Shown here one piece after another: positions 22,480-31,560 of a stretch of DNA of 64,000 bases (within the stretch, counting starts at the first letter, position 1; every line of letters starts with the position of its first letter). The notes under the pieces were generated by a model. The model had not been told where the DNA came from and did no database searches. It saw only the letters and a list, made by a program, of their open reading frames with translations. The DNA is from Arthrobacter_B citreus. Lineage in GTDB: Bacteria > Actinomycetota > Actinomycetes > Actinomycetales > Micrococcaceae. The position numbers and the translations under genes were made by a program. The stretch is taken from the NCBI RefSeq assembly GCF_042429235.1, contig NZ_JBHMBA010000002.1; one strand, 5' to 3'.

Positions 22480-24093
22480 TTGTCCCACAAAGCACTGACG
22501 CCGCGCCTTGCGGCAGCTCCGCCCCGCACCGTGACCGCAGCGCCCAGACACCGCGGGGAAGCCGTCCAGGCCGAGGCGCCAAAACGGAACCTGTCCCTGG
22601 TGTTCACCGGGCTGGTGCTGTCGGTGCTGCTGGCAGCCCTTGACCAAACCATTGTTGCCACCGCCCTGCCCACGATCGTAGGGGACCTCAACGGGCTGGA
22701 ACACCTGTCCTGGGTGGTCACCGCCTACATCCTGGCGGCGACCATCGGACTGCCCGTCTACGGGAAGCTTGGTGACCTGTTTGGCCGCAAAAGCATCTTC
22801 ATCTTTGCGATCGTGGTTTTCCTCCTTGGCTCCGTCCTGTCCGGACTCGCGCAGAACATGGGCCAGCTGATCGGGTTCCGGGCCATTCAGGGTGTTGGCG
22901 GCGGCGGGCTGATGATCGGCGCGCAGGCCATTTTGGGAGACCTGGTTTCGCCGCGTGACCGCGGCAAGTACATGGGACTGATCGGTGCGGCCTTTGGGCT
23001 TGCCTCAGTGTGCGGACCGCTGCTGGGCGGCTGGATCACCGACGCCTGGTCCTGGCGGTGGGTGTTCTACATCAACCTGCCCATTGGCGCGGTGGCGCTC
23101 ACCGTCGTCGTCACCTCGCTGCACCTGCCCAAGCCGCAGGGCGCCCGCCCCCGGCTGGACTACGCGGGCGCCGCGCTGCTGGCCCTGGCGAGCGCCGCCC
23201 TGATCATGCTGACCACCTGGGCGGGCACCACCTACGGCTGGTCGAGTCCGCAGATCCTGGCCCTGGCCGCCGTGACCCTGGCCGCTGCTGCGGCCTTTGT
23301 CCGGGTGGAGCTGAAGGCCGCCGAGCCGATCATGCCGCCGGGCCTGTTCCGCAACCGAAACTTCCTGCTGCCGGTGCTGGTGGGCATTTCCGTTGGCATC
23401 GCCATGTTCTCCACCATTTCCTACCTGCCCACGTTCCTGCAGATGGTCAACCGGGCCACCGCCACCGAGTCGGGACTGATGATGCTGCCCATGATGGGCG
23501 GGCTGCTGCTGACGTCGATCGGCACCGGGCAACTGATCTCCCGGACGGGAAAGTACAAGATCTATCCGATCCTGGGCTGCGCCGTGATCATTGCCGGGCT
23601 GGTGCTGCTGTCCCGGATTTCGGATACGACGCCGTACGTTTTTACGGCCGCAGGCATGCTGGTGATGGGCCTGGGGATTGGCATGCTGATGCAGAATCTG
23701 GTGCTCATCGTGCAGAACAGCGTGCCGGCCAGGGACATGGGGGCGGCAATTTCGGCGGCGAACTATTTCCGCCAGATCGGTGCGTCGTTCGGCATCGCGC
23801 TGTTCGGCTCGATTTTCATCCACCGGCTGGGCAATGAGATTGCCGCGGCCCCGGCAGGGCCGGGAGGTGCCGGGGCCGCTTTGGGCGGCGACATCAATTC
23901 CCTGAGTCCGGCCATGCTGCGCGGACTGCCCGCTCCGGTGCAGGATTTTGTGGCCGCAGCCTTCGGCCATGCGCTGCCGCCGATTTTCCTGCTGAGCGTG
24001 CCGGTGGTGGCCGCGGCACTGGTGCTGTGCCTGTTTATCAAGGAGACACCGCTGTCCACCTCGGTGCGGACGGCGGCAGGGGAGGAGGCGTGA
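22480..24093 (+). CDS. DHA2-family MFS multidrug exporter 2 (14 TMS)
   Basis: 537 residues with a TTG start (22480) that follows GAAGGAAG with good spacing; the frame is open further upstream inside gene 1, but those residues are out of family. It has the same motifs as transporter 1: DQTIVATALPTIVGDLNGL, GKLGDLFGRKS, GLASVCGPLLGGWITDAW. The two proteins align along nearly their whole length, and DNA at 22885-22931 is identical to 21255-21301. It is most likely a tandem duplicate, co-transcribed with the first. One difference is a Cys instead of Gly in the motif C region. Confidence 0.88.
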   Translation: MSHKALTPRLAAAPPRTVTAAPRHRGEAVQAEAPKRNLSLVFTGLVLSVLLAALDQTIVATALPTIVGDLNGLEHLSWVVTAYILAATIGLPVYGKLGDLFGRKSIFIFAIVVFLLGSVLSGLAQNMGQLIGFRAIQGVGGGGLMIGAQAILGDLVSPRDRGKYMGLIGAAFGLASVCGPLLGGWITDAWSWRWVFYINLPIGAVALTVVVTSLHLPKPQGARPRLDYAGAALLALASAALIMLTTWAGTTYGWSSPQILALAAVTLAAAAAFVRVELKAAEPIMPPGLFRNRNFLLPVLVGISVGIAMFSTISYLPTFLQMVNRATATESGLMMLPMMGGLLLTSIGTGQLISRTGKYKIYPILGCAVIIAGLVLLSRISDTTPYVFTAAGMLVMGLGIGMLMQNLVLIVQNSVPARDMGAAISAANYFRQIGASFGIALFGSIFIHRLGNEIAAAPAGPGGAGAALGGDINSLSPAMLRGLPAPVQDFVAAAFGHALPPIFLLSVPVVAAALVLCLFIKETPLSTSVRTAAGEEA

Positions 24094-24173
24094 TGGCCGG
24101 GAACGCGGCAGGAAGGGTGGACGGAAGCAGGTGGTGCCGATTGTCAGCGGCTGGCCGTACACTGGTTCCTGTT

Positions 24174-24187
24174 CGAACATACGTTCT
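24174..24187. promoter_or_regulatory. LexA (SOS) box upstream of DUF6504-dnaE2
   Basis: CGAACATACGTTCT matches 13 of 14 positions of the actinobacterial LexA consensus (CGAAC-RNRY-GTTYG); the extended half-sites are TCGAAC and GTTCTA. It lies 84 bases before the first gene of the mutagenesis cassette, the position expected for a repressor site controlling it. Confidence 0.75.
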
Positions 24188-24270
24188 AATGAGTTGCCGT
24201 CCGGGCCATCAGGTGAAAACAGGGCCGGCGGAAGCGCGGGTGCACGCCTGCCGGTCGGGAGGGAAGCTGA

Positions 24271-24582
24271 ATGGGTGTCTTCAGTGAAGCAATAGAGGTG
24301 GTGTGCTCGCCCGCGGGCCAGCCCCTCCGGATCGTCTGGAGCGGCCATACCTACAAGGTCGCGGCAGACCCGGTGCGCTGGTACGAGCGGCGGAACTGGT
24401 GGGACGAAGAAGCGCGGGCCGAACGCGGACACGGCCCCGGGCTGGTGGACTCGGAAATCTGGCGCGTCCAGGCCCGGCAGGCTCCGCGCTCGCCGCTGCG
24501 CACCCTGGATATCTCCCACGACATTGGCAGCGGCCGCTGGCGGCTGATCCGTATTCACGATGCCCTGCGGGAAAGCGCCTAG
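24271..24582 (+). CDS. DUF6504-like small protein of the mutagenesis cassette
   Basis: 103 residues. IEVVCSPAGQPLRIVWSGHTYKVAADPVRWYERRNWW reads in stretches like the DUF6504 proteins that sit with imuB/dnaE2 in Actinobacteria (W-x-G-R-x-Y strand, then VRWYERRNWW). The C-terminal half (TLDISHDIGSGRWRLIRIHDALRES) has a similar beta-strand pattern. The function is not established. The gene follows a LexA box and its stop is 12 bases before the dnaE2 start, so it is part of the damage-induced transcript. Family identity is from pattern recall; the sequence is short. Confidence 0.65.
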   Translation: MGVFSEAIEVVCSPAGQPLRIVWSGHTYKVAADPVRWYERRNWWDEEARAERGHGPGLVDSEIWRVQARQAPRSPLRTLDISHDIGSGRWRLIRIHDALRESA

Positions 24583-24594
24583 GAACAGCAGCCC

Positions 24595-27500
24595 ATGAGC
24601 TTCACCCATCTGCACGCAGCAACCGCCTTCAGCGCCCACTATGGGGTGTCCTGGCCGGAGGAACTGGCGCAGGCAGCCGCGGCCGACGGCGCCGATGCAC
24701 TGGCCTGCACGGACCGGGACGGCCTGTACGGAACGGTCAAGCATCTGCGCGCCTGCATGGATGCCGGAATTGATCCCATTGTCGGCGTGGATCTGGCAGT
24801 GCTGGGGGAGGCGGACCCGGACGGGAGCCCGGCCGTGACCGGACGCGTTGTGGTCCTGGCCCGCGGCCACCGCGGCGGGGCCGGGTACCGTGCCCTGTGC
24901 CGGCTGATTTCGGATGCCCATGCCGGCACCTCCGCATCCGCAGCGCGCAAAGGCGGCAAGCCGGTGGGCGTGACCCCGGCGCAATTGGCCTCCCGGGCAG
25001 CAGCCGGCGACGGCGGCGAACCGGTCCTGACCGTGTTGGTTGGACCCTTCTCCGACGTCGGAATGGCCATGCGCAGCCGAAGCTACGCTGTTGCCCGCAC
25101 GCTTTTCTCCCGCTGGCAGGCGGTGCTGCCCCGCGGGGCCGTTGCCGTGGAAGTGGTGACCCACCTCAGTGCCCCCGGGGCCAACCTCAGCCTGGCCCAT
25201 GCCGTGCGCATGTTCCGGCTGGCCGATGAAATGCGGCTTCCCGCGATCCTCACCAATGCCGTGCGCTATGTGGACGCCGACGGCGCAGCCACCGCCGACG
25301 TCCTGGACGCCGCCCGCGCGCTGACATCCATGGCCCGGCTTCCGGACCTCCAGCCCAACGGACAGGGCTGGCTCAAAACCGCGGACCAGATGAAGGCGCT
25401 GGCCCGGGAAATCAGTGCCGGGGCAGGTTACGGCGGATCGGAAGCGGTCCGGATGCTCCGCGACACCGAGGCGCTCGCCGATGCATGCCGGATGGATCCA
25501 CAGACCGACATGGGCTGGAAGCAGCCGGTGGTCCCGGAAGCATCGGTCATCGGCATCACCTCCGAACCCATGGCCGAACTGGTGCGCCGCTGCGAGGCGG
25601 GCATTGAACGACGGTTCCCGTCCCGGGAAGGCGGCAGTCCCGCCGAACAGGCGCGCCTGCGCAACCGGCTTGCCCACGAGCTGGGCATCATCGAACGCCT
25701 GGGGTTTGCCTCCTACTTCCTCACCGTCGCAGAGGTCTCCTCAATGATCACCGGCATGGGCGTGCGGGCCGCCGCGCGGGGATCGGGCGCATCTTCCCTG
25801 GTGAATTACCTGCTGGGAGTAAGCCATGTGAATCCCCTGGCACACGACCTGATCTTTGAGCGGTTCCTTTCACAGGACCGCTCCACGCTGCCGGACATCG
25901 ACATCGACGTCGAAAGTGCCCAGCGGCACAACGTCTATCACCGCATCTTTGAACGCTTCGGCGCCGAACGCGTCACCCTGATGAGCATGCAGAACGGCTA
26001 CCGGGCCCGCGGCGCGGTGCGTGACGCCGGCATGGCCCTGGGCCTGGCGGAGGAGGACATCGGAGCGGTGGCGAAACAGCTGTGGCGTTTTTCGGCCCGG
26101 AATTTCCGTGAGGCGCTCGCTGAAAAACCCGAACTGCGCGAGGTCTCCGAACGGGTCGAGGGCAACCGGCAGCTGGACCTCCTGGTGGACCTGACCGAAC
26201 GGCTGGATCGCCTGCCCCGGCACATTTCCATGCACCCGTGCGGAGTGATCCTGGGCGACGCATCCCTGCTGGACCGCACACCGGTGCAGCCCTCCGGCCT
26301 GGGCCTGCCCATGTCCCAGTTCGACAAACATGACATGGACCCGATGGGGATGCTCAAGCTCGATGTGCTGGGCGTGCGGATGCAAAGCGCCATGGCCTAC
26401 GCCCTCCAGGAGATCCGGCGGCTGCATCCGGACAAGGCCGAGACCGTGGCCGCCGGTGCGCATCCGGCCGGGCCGGACGGGAACGGTCCGGACTATGTGC
26501 GCGAGGACGGTTCCATAGACCTCGACGCCGTGCCGCTGGATGACAAACCAACCTATGACCTGATCTGCAGCACCTACACGCTGGGCTGTTTCCAGATCGA
26601 GTCGCCCGGCCAGCGCGAACTGATCGGCAAACTCGTTCCGCGTGAGTTTAATGACCTGATCATCGATATCTCGCTGTTCCGTCCCGGACCGATGAAGTCG
26701 GACATGGTCCGCCCGTTCCTGGAGCACCGGCACGGCTTCTCGCCGGAGGTGTATCCGCACGAGGCACTGCGCCCGGTCCTGGCTGAAACGCACGGGGTGA
26801 CGGTGTTCCACGAACAGGTGCTGCGCACCTTTGACGTGTTCACCGGCTGCGGCCTGGCCAAGGCCGATGAACTGCGCCGGCTGCTGGGCAACGAGGACGC
26901 CGAAGGCTCGGTGGAGGAGTACTTCCGGACCGAAGCGGGGAAGCGCGGATATTCGGCGGAGGTCATCGGGAAGGTGTGGGGCACGCTGAAGGCCTTCGGC
27001 AGCTTTGGGTTCTGCAAGGCCCACGGCGCGGCTTTTGCCGTTCCCACCTACCAGTCCGCCTGGCTGAAGGCGCACCACCCCGAGGCGTTCCTGGCCGGCA
27101 TCTTCGAACACGATCCGGGAATGTATCCGCGCCGCCTGCTGGTGGCCGAGGCGCGGCGGATGGGCATCCCCATCCTTCCGCTGGACATCAACCGCAGCGG
27201 TGAGCAGTACCGGGTGGAACGGGTGCCGGCGGTCCCGGTGTCGCCCGGGCATCCGGCACGCCCCGAAAAGCTGGGCATCCGGCTAAGCCTGGCCGGGATC
27301 TTCGGGCTGTCGGCGACGGAGCTGAAGCGCATCGCCGCCGGCCAGCCCTACGATTCGCTGGCTGACCTGCGGGCCCGGGCACGGGTGGGCCGGAGAACCC
27401 TGATGCGTCTGGCACAGCTGGGAGCTTTTGACTCCTTGGCTAAGAACACCGGCACGGGGGCATCCCGCGCGGATCTGCTGCACCATCTGGATACGGCGCC

Positions 27501-28050
27501 GTCCCGGCCGGCCGGACGGAAGTACGATCCCATTCCAGGCCAGCTGGCGCTGCCGCTGGGGGACACGGAGCTGGAGAACCTGCACGCGGACCTGCCCGAA
27601 CCCACACTGCGCGAGAAGGTGCGCACCGAACTGGACCTTTTGTCAGTGGACGTCAGCGCCCATCTGATCGACAGCTACGGTCCGCTGCTTGCGGAGCTGG
27701 GGGTGACCAAGGCACGGGACCTGATGGAGCTGCGGAACGGATCCGAGGTGCTGGTGGCGGGCATCCGTGTTGCCACCCAGACACCGCCCATGCGCGGGGG
27801 CCGGCGTGTGGTGTTCATCAGCCTCGACGACGGCACCGGCTGCGTGGACTGCACCTTCTTCACCGAGGCCCAGGAAAAGACCGGCCCGCTGCTCTTCGGC
27901 ACCCAGCTGATGCTCATCCGCGGCCTGACCCGGCGCACCGGACAGCGCGGCATCAGCATGCAGGCACTGGAGGCATGGGACCTGAATGACACGGCCTCCC
28001 TGCCCCGTCCCCAGCGCGGCAGGTTGGTGGGGCCCAACTCCAGCGGATAA
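24595..28050 (+). CDS. dnaE2: Error-prone DNA polymerase III alpha subunit, DnaE2
   Basis: 1151 residues. The PHP domain opens with THLHAATAFSAHYGVSW and LACTDRDGLYGTVK. The palm carries SLVNYLLGVSHVNPLAHD and STLPDIDIDVES, with the catalytic Asp pair, and KLDVLGVRMQSAMAY supplies the third. A helix-hairpin-helix tail and an OB fold (EVLVAGIRVATQTPPMRGG, then VVFISLDDGTGCVDCTFF) complete the architecture. DnaE2 performs translesion synthesis during SOS mutagenesis, usually with ImuB and ImuA'. No imuB is seen in this window, although the DUF6504-like gene often found with it is present directly upstream. The length is normal. Confidence 0.95.
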   Translation: MSFTHLHAATAFSAHYGVSWPEELAQAAAADGADALACTDRDGLYGTVKHLRACMDAGIDPIVGVDLAVLGEADPDGSPAVTGRVVVLARGHRGGAGYRALCRLISDAHAGTSASAARKGGKPVGVTPAQLASRAAAGDGGEPVLTVLVGPFSDVGMAMRSRSYAVARTLFSRWQAVLPRGAVAVEVVTHLSAPGANLSLAHAVRMFRLADEMRLPAILTNAVRYVDADGAATADVLDAARALTSMARLPDLQPNGQGWLKTADQMKALAREISAGAGYGGSEAVRMLRDTEALADACRMDPQTDMGWKQPVVPEASVIGITSEPMAELVRRCEAGIERRFPSREGGSPAEQARLRNRLAHELGIIERLGFASYFLTVAEVSSMITGMGVRAAARGSGASSLVNYLLGVSHVNPLAHDLIFERFLSQDRSTLPDIDIDVESAQRHNVYHRIFERFGAERVTLMSMQNGYRARGAVRDAGMALGLAEEDIGAVAKQLWRFSARNFREALAEKPELREVSERVEGNRQLDLLVDLTERLDRLPRHISMHPCGVILGDASLLDRTPVQPSGLGLPMSQFDKHDMDPMGMLKLDVLGVRMQSAMAYALQEIRRLHPDKAETVAAGAHPAGPDGNGPDYVREDGSIDLDAVPLDDKPTYDLICSTYTLGCFQIESPGQRELIGKLVPREFNDLIIDISLFRPGPMKSDMVRPFLEHRHGFSPEVYPHEALRPVLAETHGVTVFHEQVLRTFDVFTGCGLAKADELRRLLGNEDAEGSVEEYFRTEAGKRGYSAEVIGKVWGTLKAFGSFGFCKAHGAAFAVPTYQSAWLKAHHPEAFLAGIFEHDPGMYPRRLLVAEARRMGIPILPLDINRSGEQYRVERVPAVPVSPGHPARPEKLGIRLSLAGIFGLSATELKRIAAGQPYDSLADLRARARVGRRTLMRLAQLGAFDSLAKNTGTGASRADLLHHLDTAPSRPAGRKYDPIPGQLALPLGDTELENLHADLPEPTLREKVRTELDLLSVDVSAHLIDSYGPLLAELGVTKARDLMELRNGSEVLVAGIRVATQTPPMRGGRRVVFISLDDGTGCVDCTFFTEAQEKTGPLLFGTQLMLIRGLTRRTGQRGISMQALEAWDLNDTASLPRPQRGRLVGPNSSG

Positions 28051-28071
28051 CATCGAAGGGGCGCAGAAGGA

Positions 28072-28092
28072 GCCGGTCACGTCCTGACCGGC
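28072..28092. terminator. 8-bp perfect hairpin between dnaE2 and thrS
   Basis: GCCGGTCA (28072-28079) and TGACCGGC (28085-28092) with a 5-base loop, 22 bases after the dnaE2 stop. There is no T-tract. It could end the SOS transcript or lie in the thrS leader. Confidence 0.5.
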
Positions 28093-28128
28093 CCAAGGAC
28101 GCCGTACAACGAAATCTAGGAGACAACC

Positions 28129-30141
28129 GTGTCAGTGCCAGAGAAGTTCACCCTCATCGTCGACGGCGAAGAGACCACGGTGGATACTGGCACCACAGGT
28201 GCTCAGCTGTTCTTCGACCGCCGCGACGTCGTTGTGATGCGCGTGGACGGGGTTTTGAAGGACCTCGACGCCGAACTGTCCGAAGGTATGTCCGTGGAGT
28301 CCGTCACCATCGGCTCCGAGGACGGGCTCAACGTCCTGCGCCACTCCACCGCGCACGTCATGGCCCAGGCCGTGCAGCAGCTGCGCCCGGATGCCAAGCT
28401 GGGCATCGGTCCGTACATCAAGGACGGCTTCTACTTCGACTTCGACGTCGCCGAGCCGTTCACCCCTGAGGACCTGAAGACCCTCGAGAAGATGATGCAG
28501 AAGATCGTCAACTCGAACCAGAAGTTTGCCCGCCGCGTGGTCAGCGAAGAAGAAGCCCGCGAAGCGATGGCCAACGAGCCGTACAAGCTGGAGCTGCTGG
28601 GCAAGAAGGACGGCGCCGATGAGGCCGGCGAGGGCGCGAACATCGAGGTCGGCGCCGGCGAGATCACCATCTACGACAACGTGGACCGCAAATCCGGCGA
28701 CGTCGTGTGGTGCGACCTGTGCCGCGGCCCGCACCTGCCCAACACCAAACTGATTTCCAACGCCTTTGCGCTGACCCGCTCGGCCGCCGCCTACTGGCTG
28801 GGCGACCAGAAGAACCAGCAGCTGCAGCGCATCTACGGCACCGCCTGGCCCACCAAGGATGCCCTGAAGGCCTACCAGGAGCGCCTGGCCGAGGCCGAGC
28901 GCCGCGACCACCGCAAGCTGGGCACCGAACTGGACCTGTTCTCCTTCCCGGATGAACTGGGCTCCGGCCTGCCGGTGTTCCACCCCAAGGGGGGGATCAT
29001 CCGCAAGGCCATGGAGGACTACTCCCGCCAGCGCCACACCGAGGCCGGCTACGAGTTCGTGTACACCCCGCACATCACCAAGGGCCACCTGTACGAGGTT
29101 TCCGGCCACCTGGACTGGTACCGCGACGGCATGTTCCCCCCGATGCACGTTGACGAGGTCGTGGACCCGGAAACCGGCGCCGTCATCAAGCCCGGCCAGG
29201 ACTACTACCTGAAGCCGATGAACTGCCCGATGCACAACCTGATCTTCCGCTCCCGCGGCCGGTCCTACCGCGAACTGCCGCTGCGCCTGTTCGAATTCGG
29301 TTCCGTGTACCGCTACGAGAAGTCCGGCGTGATCCACGGACTGACGCGCGTGCGCGGCATGACCCAGGACGACGCCCACATCTACTGCACCCGCGACCAG
29401 ATGAAGGACGAGCTCACCAGCACGCTGAACTTTGTCCTTGACCTGCTCAAGGACTACGGCCTGGACGACTTCTACCTGGAGCTCTCCACCAAGGACCCGG
29501 AAAAGTACGTCGGCTCCGACGAGGTCTGGGACGAAGCCACCCGCACCCTGGCCGAGGTTGCCGAAGCCTCCGGACTGGACCTGGTGCCGGATCCGGGCGG
29601 AGCCGCGTTCTACGGCCCGAAGATCTCCGTCCAGGCCCGCGACGCCATTGGCCGCACCTGGCAGATGTCCACCATCCAGCTGGACTTCAACCTGCCCGAG
29701 CGGTTTGAGCTGGAGTACCAGGCCGCCGACGGCACCCGCCAGCGTCCGGTCATGATCCACCGCGCCCTGTTCGGTTCCGTGGAACGCTTCATGGCAGTGC
29801 TCACCGAGCACTACGCCGGCGCGTTCCCGGCCTGGCTGGCACCGGTCCAGGTGGTCGGCATCCCCGTGGCCGAGGCCTTCAATGACTACATGTTCGACGT
29901 CGTCGACAAGCTCAAGGCCGAAGGCATCCGCGCCCAGGTGGACACCGGCACCGACCGCTTCCCGAAGAAGATCCGCACCGCGTCCAAGGACAAGATCCCG
30001 TTTGTCCTGATTGCCGGCGGTGACGACGCCGAGGCCGGCGCCGTGTCCTTCCGGTTCCGCGACGGCAGCCAGGACAACGGCGTGCCTGTCGAGGAAGCCG
30101 TGAAGCGGATTGTCGAAGCCGTTCGGAACCGGGACAAGTAA
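28129..30141 (+). CDS. thrS: Threonyl-tRNA synthetase
   Basis: 670 residues, GTG start after TAGGAG. It opens with the N-terminal TGS domain (FTLIVDGEETTVDTGT), then the editing domain with HSTAHVMAQAV and a later CRGPHLPNT region that complete the zinc-like editing site, followed by class II motif 1. The catalytic core shows MNCPMHNLIFRSR (catalytic zinc Cys) and RYEKSGVIHGLTRVRGM (motif 2), then the anticodon domain from about 555. It charges tRNA-Thr in translation. The HIT and pgsA genes follow in a tight operon. Confidence 0.97.
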   Translation: MSVPEKFTLIVDGEETTVDTGTTGAQLFFDRRDVVVMRVDGVLKDLDAELSEGMSVESVTIGSEDGLNVLRHSTAHVMAQAVQQLRPDAKLGIGPYIKDGFYFDFDVAEPFTPEDLKTLEKMMQKIVNSNQKFARRVVSEEEAREAMANEPYKLELLGKKDGADEAGEGANIEVGAGEITIYDNVDRKSGDVVWCDLCRGPHLPNTKLISNAFALTRSAAAYWLGDQKNQQLQRIYGTAWPTKDALKAYQERLAEAERRDHRKLGTELDLFSFPDELGSGLPVFHPKGGIIRKAMEDYSRQRHTEAGYEFVYTPHITKGHLYEVSGHLDWYRDGMFPPMHVDEVVDPETGAVIKPGQDYYLKPMNCPMHNLIFRSRGRSYRELPLRLFEFGSVYRYEKSGVIHGLTRVRGMTQDDAHIYCTRDQMKDELTSTLNFVLDLLKDYGLDDFYLELSTKDPEKYVGSDEVWDEATRTLAEVAEASGLDLVPDPGGAAFYGPKISVQARDAIGRTWQMSTIQLDFNLPERFELEYQAADGTRQRPVMIHRALFGSVERFMAVLTEHYAGAFPAWLAPVQVVGIPVAEAFNDYMFDVVDKLKAEGIRAQVDTGTDRFPKKIRTASKDKIPFVLIAGGDDAEAGAVSFRFRDGSQDNGVPVEEAVKRIVEAVRNRDK

Positions 30142-30180
30142 ACGGAACTGAACGGATCGGCCGGGAGCGCAGGAGTGCAG

Positions 30181-30792
30181 ATGGAAAACAACAGCCAGGA
30201 CGACGGCGGCAGTCCCTATCCGGGAGACGCTTCAGTCACGGATTCATTCGAGCTTCCCGGGGTGCCGGATTCCTTTGCACGCCTGTGGACCCCGCACCGG
30301 CTCGCCTACATCAAGGGCGGGCAGGAGCAGGTCTCCTCGGAGCACAACTGCCCGTTCTGCGCGGCGCCGTCGCGCAGCGACGAAGAGTCCCTGATTGTGC
30401 ACCGCGGGAAGTACGCCTTTGTCATCCTCAACCTGTTTCCGTACAACGCCGGGCACCTGCTCGTTTGCCCGTACCGGCACGTCCCGGACTACACGGACAT
30501 TGACGAGCAGGAAACCGCCGAAATTGCAGCCCTCACGCAAACGGCCATGCGGGTGCTGCGGAAGGTGTCCAACCCCAGCGGTTTCAACCTGGGGATGAAC
30601 CAGGGCGTCACCGGGGGAGCGGGGATCGCCGCCCACCTGCACCAGCACATTGTTCCGCGCTGGGGCGGGGACGGGAACTTCCTGCCGATCATTGCCCAGA
30701 CCAAGGCGATCACCCAGACGCTGGGCGACGTCCGACGGCAGGTGGCCGACGCCTGGCCGCAGGCCGCCGGTTCCACGGCAAGCGAGGACTGA
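30181..30792 (+). CDS. HIT-family hydrolase (AP4A phosphorylase-like)
   Basis: 203 residues. The metal site is HLHQHIVPRW, the H-x-H-x-H triad, and CPFCAAPSRSDEESLIVHRG near residue 60 has a CxxC that probably binds zinc, as in the AP4A hydrolase/phosphorylase branch; the HVPDYTDIDEQE stretch is typical of actinobacterial members. It cleaves dinucleoside polyphosphates or nucleotide phosphoramidates. ATG 30181 follows AGGAG at 5 bases; a GTG at 30175 is also possible. It lies between thrS and pgsA with 39 and 3 base gaps. Confidence 0.85.
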   Translation: MENNSQDDGGSPYPGDASVTDSFELPGVPDSFARLWTPHRLAYIKGGQEQVSSEHNCPFCAAPSRSDEESLIVHRGKYAFVILNLFPYNAGHLLVCPYRHVPDYTDIDEQETAEIAALTQTAMRVLRKVSNPSGFNLGMNQGVTGGAGIAAHLHQHIVPRWGGDGNFLPIIAQTKAITQTLGDVRRQVADAWPQAAGSTASED

Positions 30793-30795
30793 GCC

Positions 30796-31398
30796 GTGCT
30801 GAACAAATACGCGAGGGGCTTCTTTACGGGCCTGTTTACGCCGCTTGCCGCATGGCTGCTGAAACGGGGCGTCAGCCCCGATGCCGTGACCATCCTGGGC
30901 ACCCTGGGCGTGATGGTTGGCGGGCTGGTGTTCTACCCGCTGGGCCAGCTGTTCTGGGGGACCCTGTTCATCACGGCGTTCATCTTTTCCGACGTCATTG
31001 ACGGCATCATGGCGCGCCAGCAGGAACGCACCGGAAAATGGGGCGGTTTCCTGGACTCGACCCTGGACCGGTTTGCCGACGGCGCCCTGTTTGCCGGCGT
31101 CAGCATCTGGTTCTTCACCGGCGGTGAGAACGATGCCATCGGCATTGCCGCCATCATCTGCCTGGTCCTGGGCATGCTGGTCTCCTACATCCGCGCCAAG
31201 GCGGAGTCACTGGGGTTCACCGCAAACGTTGGCATTGCCGAACGCGCTGAACGGCTGGTTTCCCTGCTGGTTGCCACGGGCCTGGTGGGGCTCGGTGTTC
31301 CCGAGATCCTGCTGCTCGTGGTGCTGGTGGCGCTGTGTGCGGCAAGCTGCGTGACCATCCTGCAGCGGATGCGTGCCGTGCACCGGCAGGCCACCTGA
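30796..31398 (+). CDS. pgsA: Phosphatidylinositol phosphate synthase (CDP-alcohol phosphatidyltransferase)
   Basis: 200 residues with a GTG start 3 bases after the HIT stop. DVIDGIMARQQERTGKWGG then FLDSTLDRFAD fits the D-x2-DG-x2-AR-x8-G-x3-D-x3-D active-site pattern of CDP-alcohol transferases, which here should join inositol phosphate to CDP-diacylglycerol to start PI and PIM synthesis in Actinobacteria. Several transmembrane helices are visible. It is last in the thrS-HIT-pgsA operon, and a clear terminator follows. Confidence 0.9.
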   Translation: MLNKYARGFFTGLFTPLAAWLLKRGVSPDAVTILGTLGVMVGGLVFYPLGQLFWGTLFITAFIFSDVIDGIMARQQERTGKWGGFLDSTLDRFADGALFAGVSIWFFTGGENDAIGIAAIICLVLGMLVSYIRAKAESLGFTANVGIAERAERLVSLLVATGLVGLGVPEILLLVVLVALCAASCVTILQRMRAVHRQAT

Positions 31399-31449
31399 GC
31401 ACACGCAAGCCACCTGGCGGCGGCTCCGCCGTCAAGTCCAGGACCGAAG

Positions 31450-31491
31450 GCCCGACACCGGAAGTAAACCGGTGCCGGGCTCTTCTGTTTT
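31450..31491 (+). terminator. Intrinsic terminator after pgsA
   Basis: A 12-base stem with one mismatch (31450-31461 pairing with 31469-31480), a 7-base loop, then the T-rich run TCTTCTGTTTT. It ends the thrS-HIT-pgsA transcript and separates it from pdxS. Confidence 0.85.
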
Positions 31492-31560
31492 CGGGGGAAA
31501 GGCCATCTACGCTGGGACGGTACACCGTTTTCCTGTTCCCGCGACGATGAGAGCTCTTTG

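Noticed and set aside
23005..25677. 890-codon open frame on the minus strand
   Set aside because: It lies antisense to MFS 2 and dnaE2 and has no domain or composition of a real protein; long antisense frames are common in GC-rich codons.
28051..28128. T-box or other riboswitch leader for thrS
   Set aside because: Only 78 bases are available, with a single small hairpin and no T-box sequence.
28132..29811. 559-codon minus-strand frame under thrS
   Set aside because: Antisense shadow of a certain gene, with no recognisable motif or ribosome binding site.
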